Below are positions 63,341 to 64,000 of a stretch of 64,000 nt of DNA, piece after piece. How positions within the stretch are numbered: position 1 is the first letter of the stretch; every line of letters begins with the position of its first letter. Made by a program: the position numbers and the translations under genes. The notes beneath the pieces were generated by a model. That model ran no database searches, was not told the origin of the DNA, and saw nothing but the letters and a program-made list of their open reading frames with translations. The stretch is from Bacteroidales bacterium (GTDB lineage: Bacteria > Bacteroidota > Bacteroidia > Bacteroidales > UBA932). The stretch spans positions 42,277 through 106,276 of the forward strand of contig JAFZWV010000013.1 in the NCBI GenBank assembly GCA_017617035.1, given 5' to 3'.

Positions 63341-64000
63341 TACTTCTTGTAGATAAATACGGCGTCGAGGTTAAGCGCTTTGCCGGCTACACCGCCGGAG
63401 AGGGCACAGAAAATGTTCTGGCCACCGGCCTCTGCTGCATCAGCGGTATAGTCAAGGCCATACTCAGAGATAGCGACCTCATATTCGTTCCACTCGTTGG
63501 CCACGAACTGGCCGTCGTTGCTGATAGGAGTCAGGAAATCGTAGACATTGCCCTGGTCCTCAAACTTGGCTGCGCTAGGATCGCCTACGCTGCGGCGACC
63601 TTCCTTGCCACCCCATGCGGGATAGATGCAGTGGACCTCACCAGCCTTGCCCTTATATGCGAAGTGAAGGACATAGGTGCCGTCAATCTTACTGCGCTCT
63701 GCAAAACCAGCGTCATCCTTCTTGAGGAAGATGCCGAAGCCGGACCAGCCTGCGTCTGCGATTACACTGAATGCGGTGTACCCCTCGGTGTTTCCGAAGA
63801 AGTTGAGGCCCTCTGCGGTTGCTGCCTCATATCCGTTCCAGATATAGAGCGGACGGGTACCCTCAAGGTCTGTGGGGCGCCAGTCGGCGACGACCTTGTT
63901 CTGAATCTTCTCGAAGGTAACGCCATCCATGAGGATAGGATAGTAGTTGGTTCCCTTGAGGCAAGCGGGAAGAGACTCGTCTTCTCCACCATTACCGTCA
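63340..64000 (-). CDS. Surface glycan-binding-type protein (5' end outside window)
   Basis: The reading frame stays open to base 64000, so the N-terminus is missing; an internal Met at 63930 is probably not the start. At least 219 residues. The part near the edge (DGNGGEDESLPACLKGTNYY) is a flexible linker. The rest is beta-rich with repeated aromatic positions (WNGYEAA, YPAWGG, WNEYEVA) typical of carbohydrate-binding lipoproteins. Its coupling to GH16 and GH128 suggests a surface glycan-binding protein of a beta-glucan locus. No SusC/SusD pair is visible within the window. Family uncertain. Confidence 0.6.
   Translation of the reverse strand, partial: DGNGGEDESLPACLKGTNYYPILMDGVTFEKIQNKVVADWRPTDLEGTRPLYIWNGYEAATAEGLNFFGNTEGYTAFSVIADAGWSGFGIFLKKDDAGFAERSKIDGTYVLHFAYKGKAGEVHCIYPAWGGKEGRRSVGDPSAAKFEDQGNVYDFLTPISNDGQFVANEWNEYEVAISEYGLDYTADAAEAGGQNIFCALSGGVAGKALNLDAVFIYKK

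Noticed and set aside
63340-63930. Complete 196-residue gene starting at 63930
   Set aside because: The frame continues to the window edge with a linker-like sequence, so the true start is outside.
1-64000. tRNA, rRNA or riboswitch genes
   Set aside because: I looked through the gaps between genes; none has a tRNA-like cloverleaf or a recognisable riboswitch, and no gap is larger than about 175 bp. A covariance search would be needed to exclude small RNAs.

Overview
This 64 kb window looks like chromosomal DNA from a member of the Bacteroidota, most likely Bacteroidales. Supporting signs are the -7 promoter boxes of the TAnnTTTG type, the many outer-envelope lipoproteins, the long IleS, the Bacteroidota-style SerA, and the clustered glycogen genes. 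Base composition is GC-rich for that phylum, which suggests an uncultured gut or rumen lineage; that placement is inference. I saw no rRNA, tRNA, CRISPR array or prophage. Coding density is very high, nearly all genes run in long same-strand blocks with 1-20 bp gaps or ATGA overlaps, and no gene-free stretch exceeds about 175 bp.

Layout. 1-6.9 kb (minus): ileS, a DksA-like gene, lspA, a secreted GH27 alpha-galactosidase, a GtrA-like protein and a truncated CNNM/CorC-like gene. 6.9-8.1 kb (plus): cvpA and tsaB. 8.3-23.7 kb (minus): a very long run of xseA, xseB, a five-gene glycogen block (branching enzyme, debranching enzyme, glycosyltransferase, GH57, phosphorylase), ribF, an M49 dipeptidyl peptidase, a 46-codon gene, greA, a HIT protein and a thioredoxin-fold lipoprotein. 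23.8-24.9 kb (plus): a REP-associated (RAYT-like) Y1 transposase gene. 25-38 kb (minus): dnaX, lptB, an NtrC-like regulator, cmk, ispH, efp, rlmH, an NtrY-like sensor kinase, engB, prs, a small membrane protein and der. 38-41.6 kb (plus): a secreted protein of unknown function, an M16 peptidase and an acyltransferase-fold protein. 41.6-52.6 kb (minus): yigZ-like, serC, serA, DUF1015, recQ, dnaG, metG and an OmpA-type lipoprotein. 52.6-54 kb (plus): an acidic-tailed protein and an SGNH hydrolase. 54-60.5 kb (minus): two tandem deoxynucleoside kinases, an acyl-CoA ligase, a sugar MFS transporter, a ROK glucokinase and an FKBP lipoprotein. 60.5-64 kb: a metallo-beta-lactamase-fold hydrolase, then a coupled set of a surface lipoprotein (cut by the window edge), GH16 and GH128, which looks like a beta-1,3-glucan utilisation locus.

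The most interesting content is repeat DNA, in three unrelated families. (1) Four gene-end elements (near 8.2, 42.4, 53.3 and 59.8 kb) share a core of about 50 nt, with an inner hairpin that shows compensatory changes, but each copy has its own 23-31 bp complementary arms unrelated to those of the other copies. They hug the 3' ends of genes. (2) A two-hairpin REP-like module is present three times: once in frame inside the RAYT gene, once just after it, and once 3.2 kb away; the last two are identical over 77 bp. (3) Inverted pairs of another short repeat are inserted in frame inside three conserved genes (ribF, dnaX, the M16 peptidase), and a half copy forms the RibF C-terminus.
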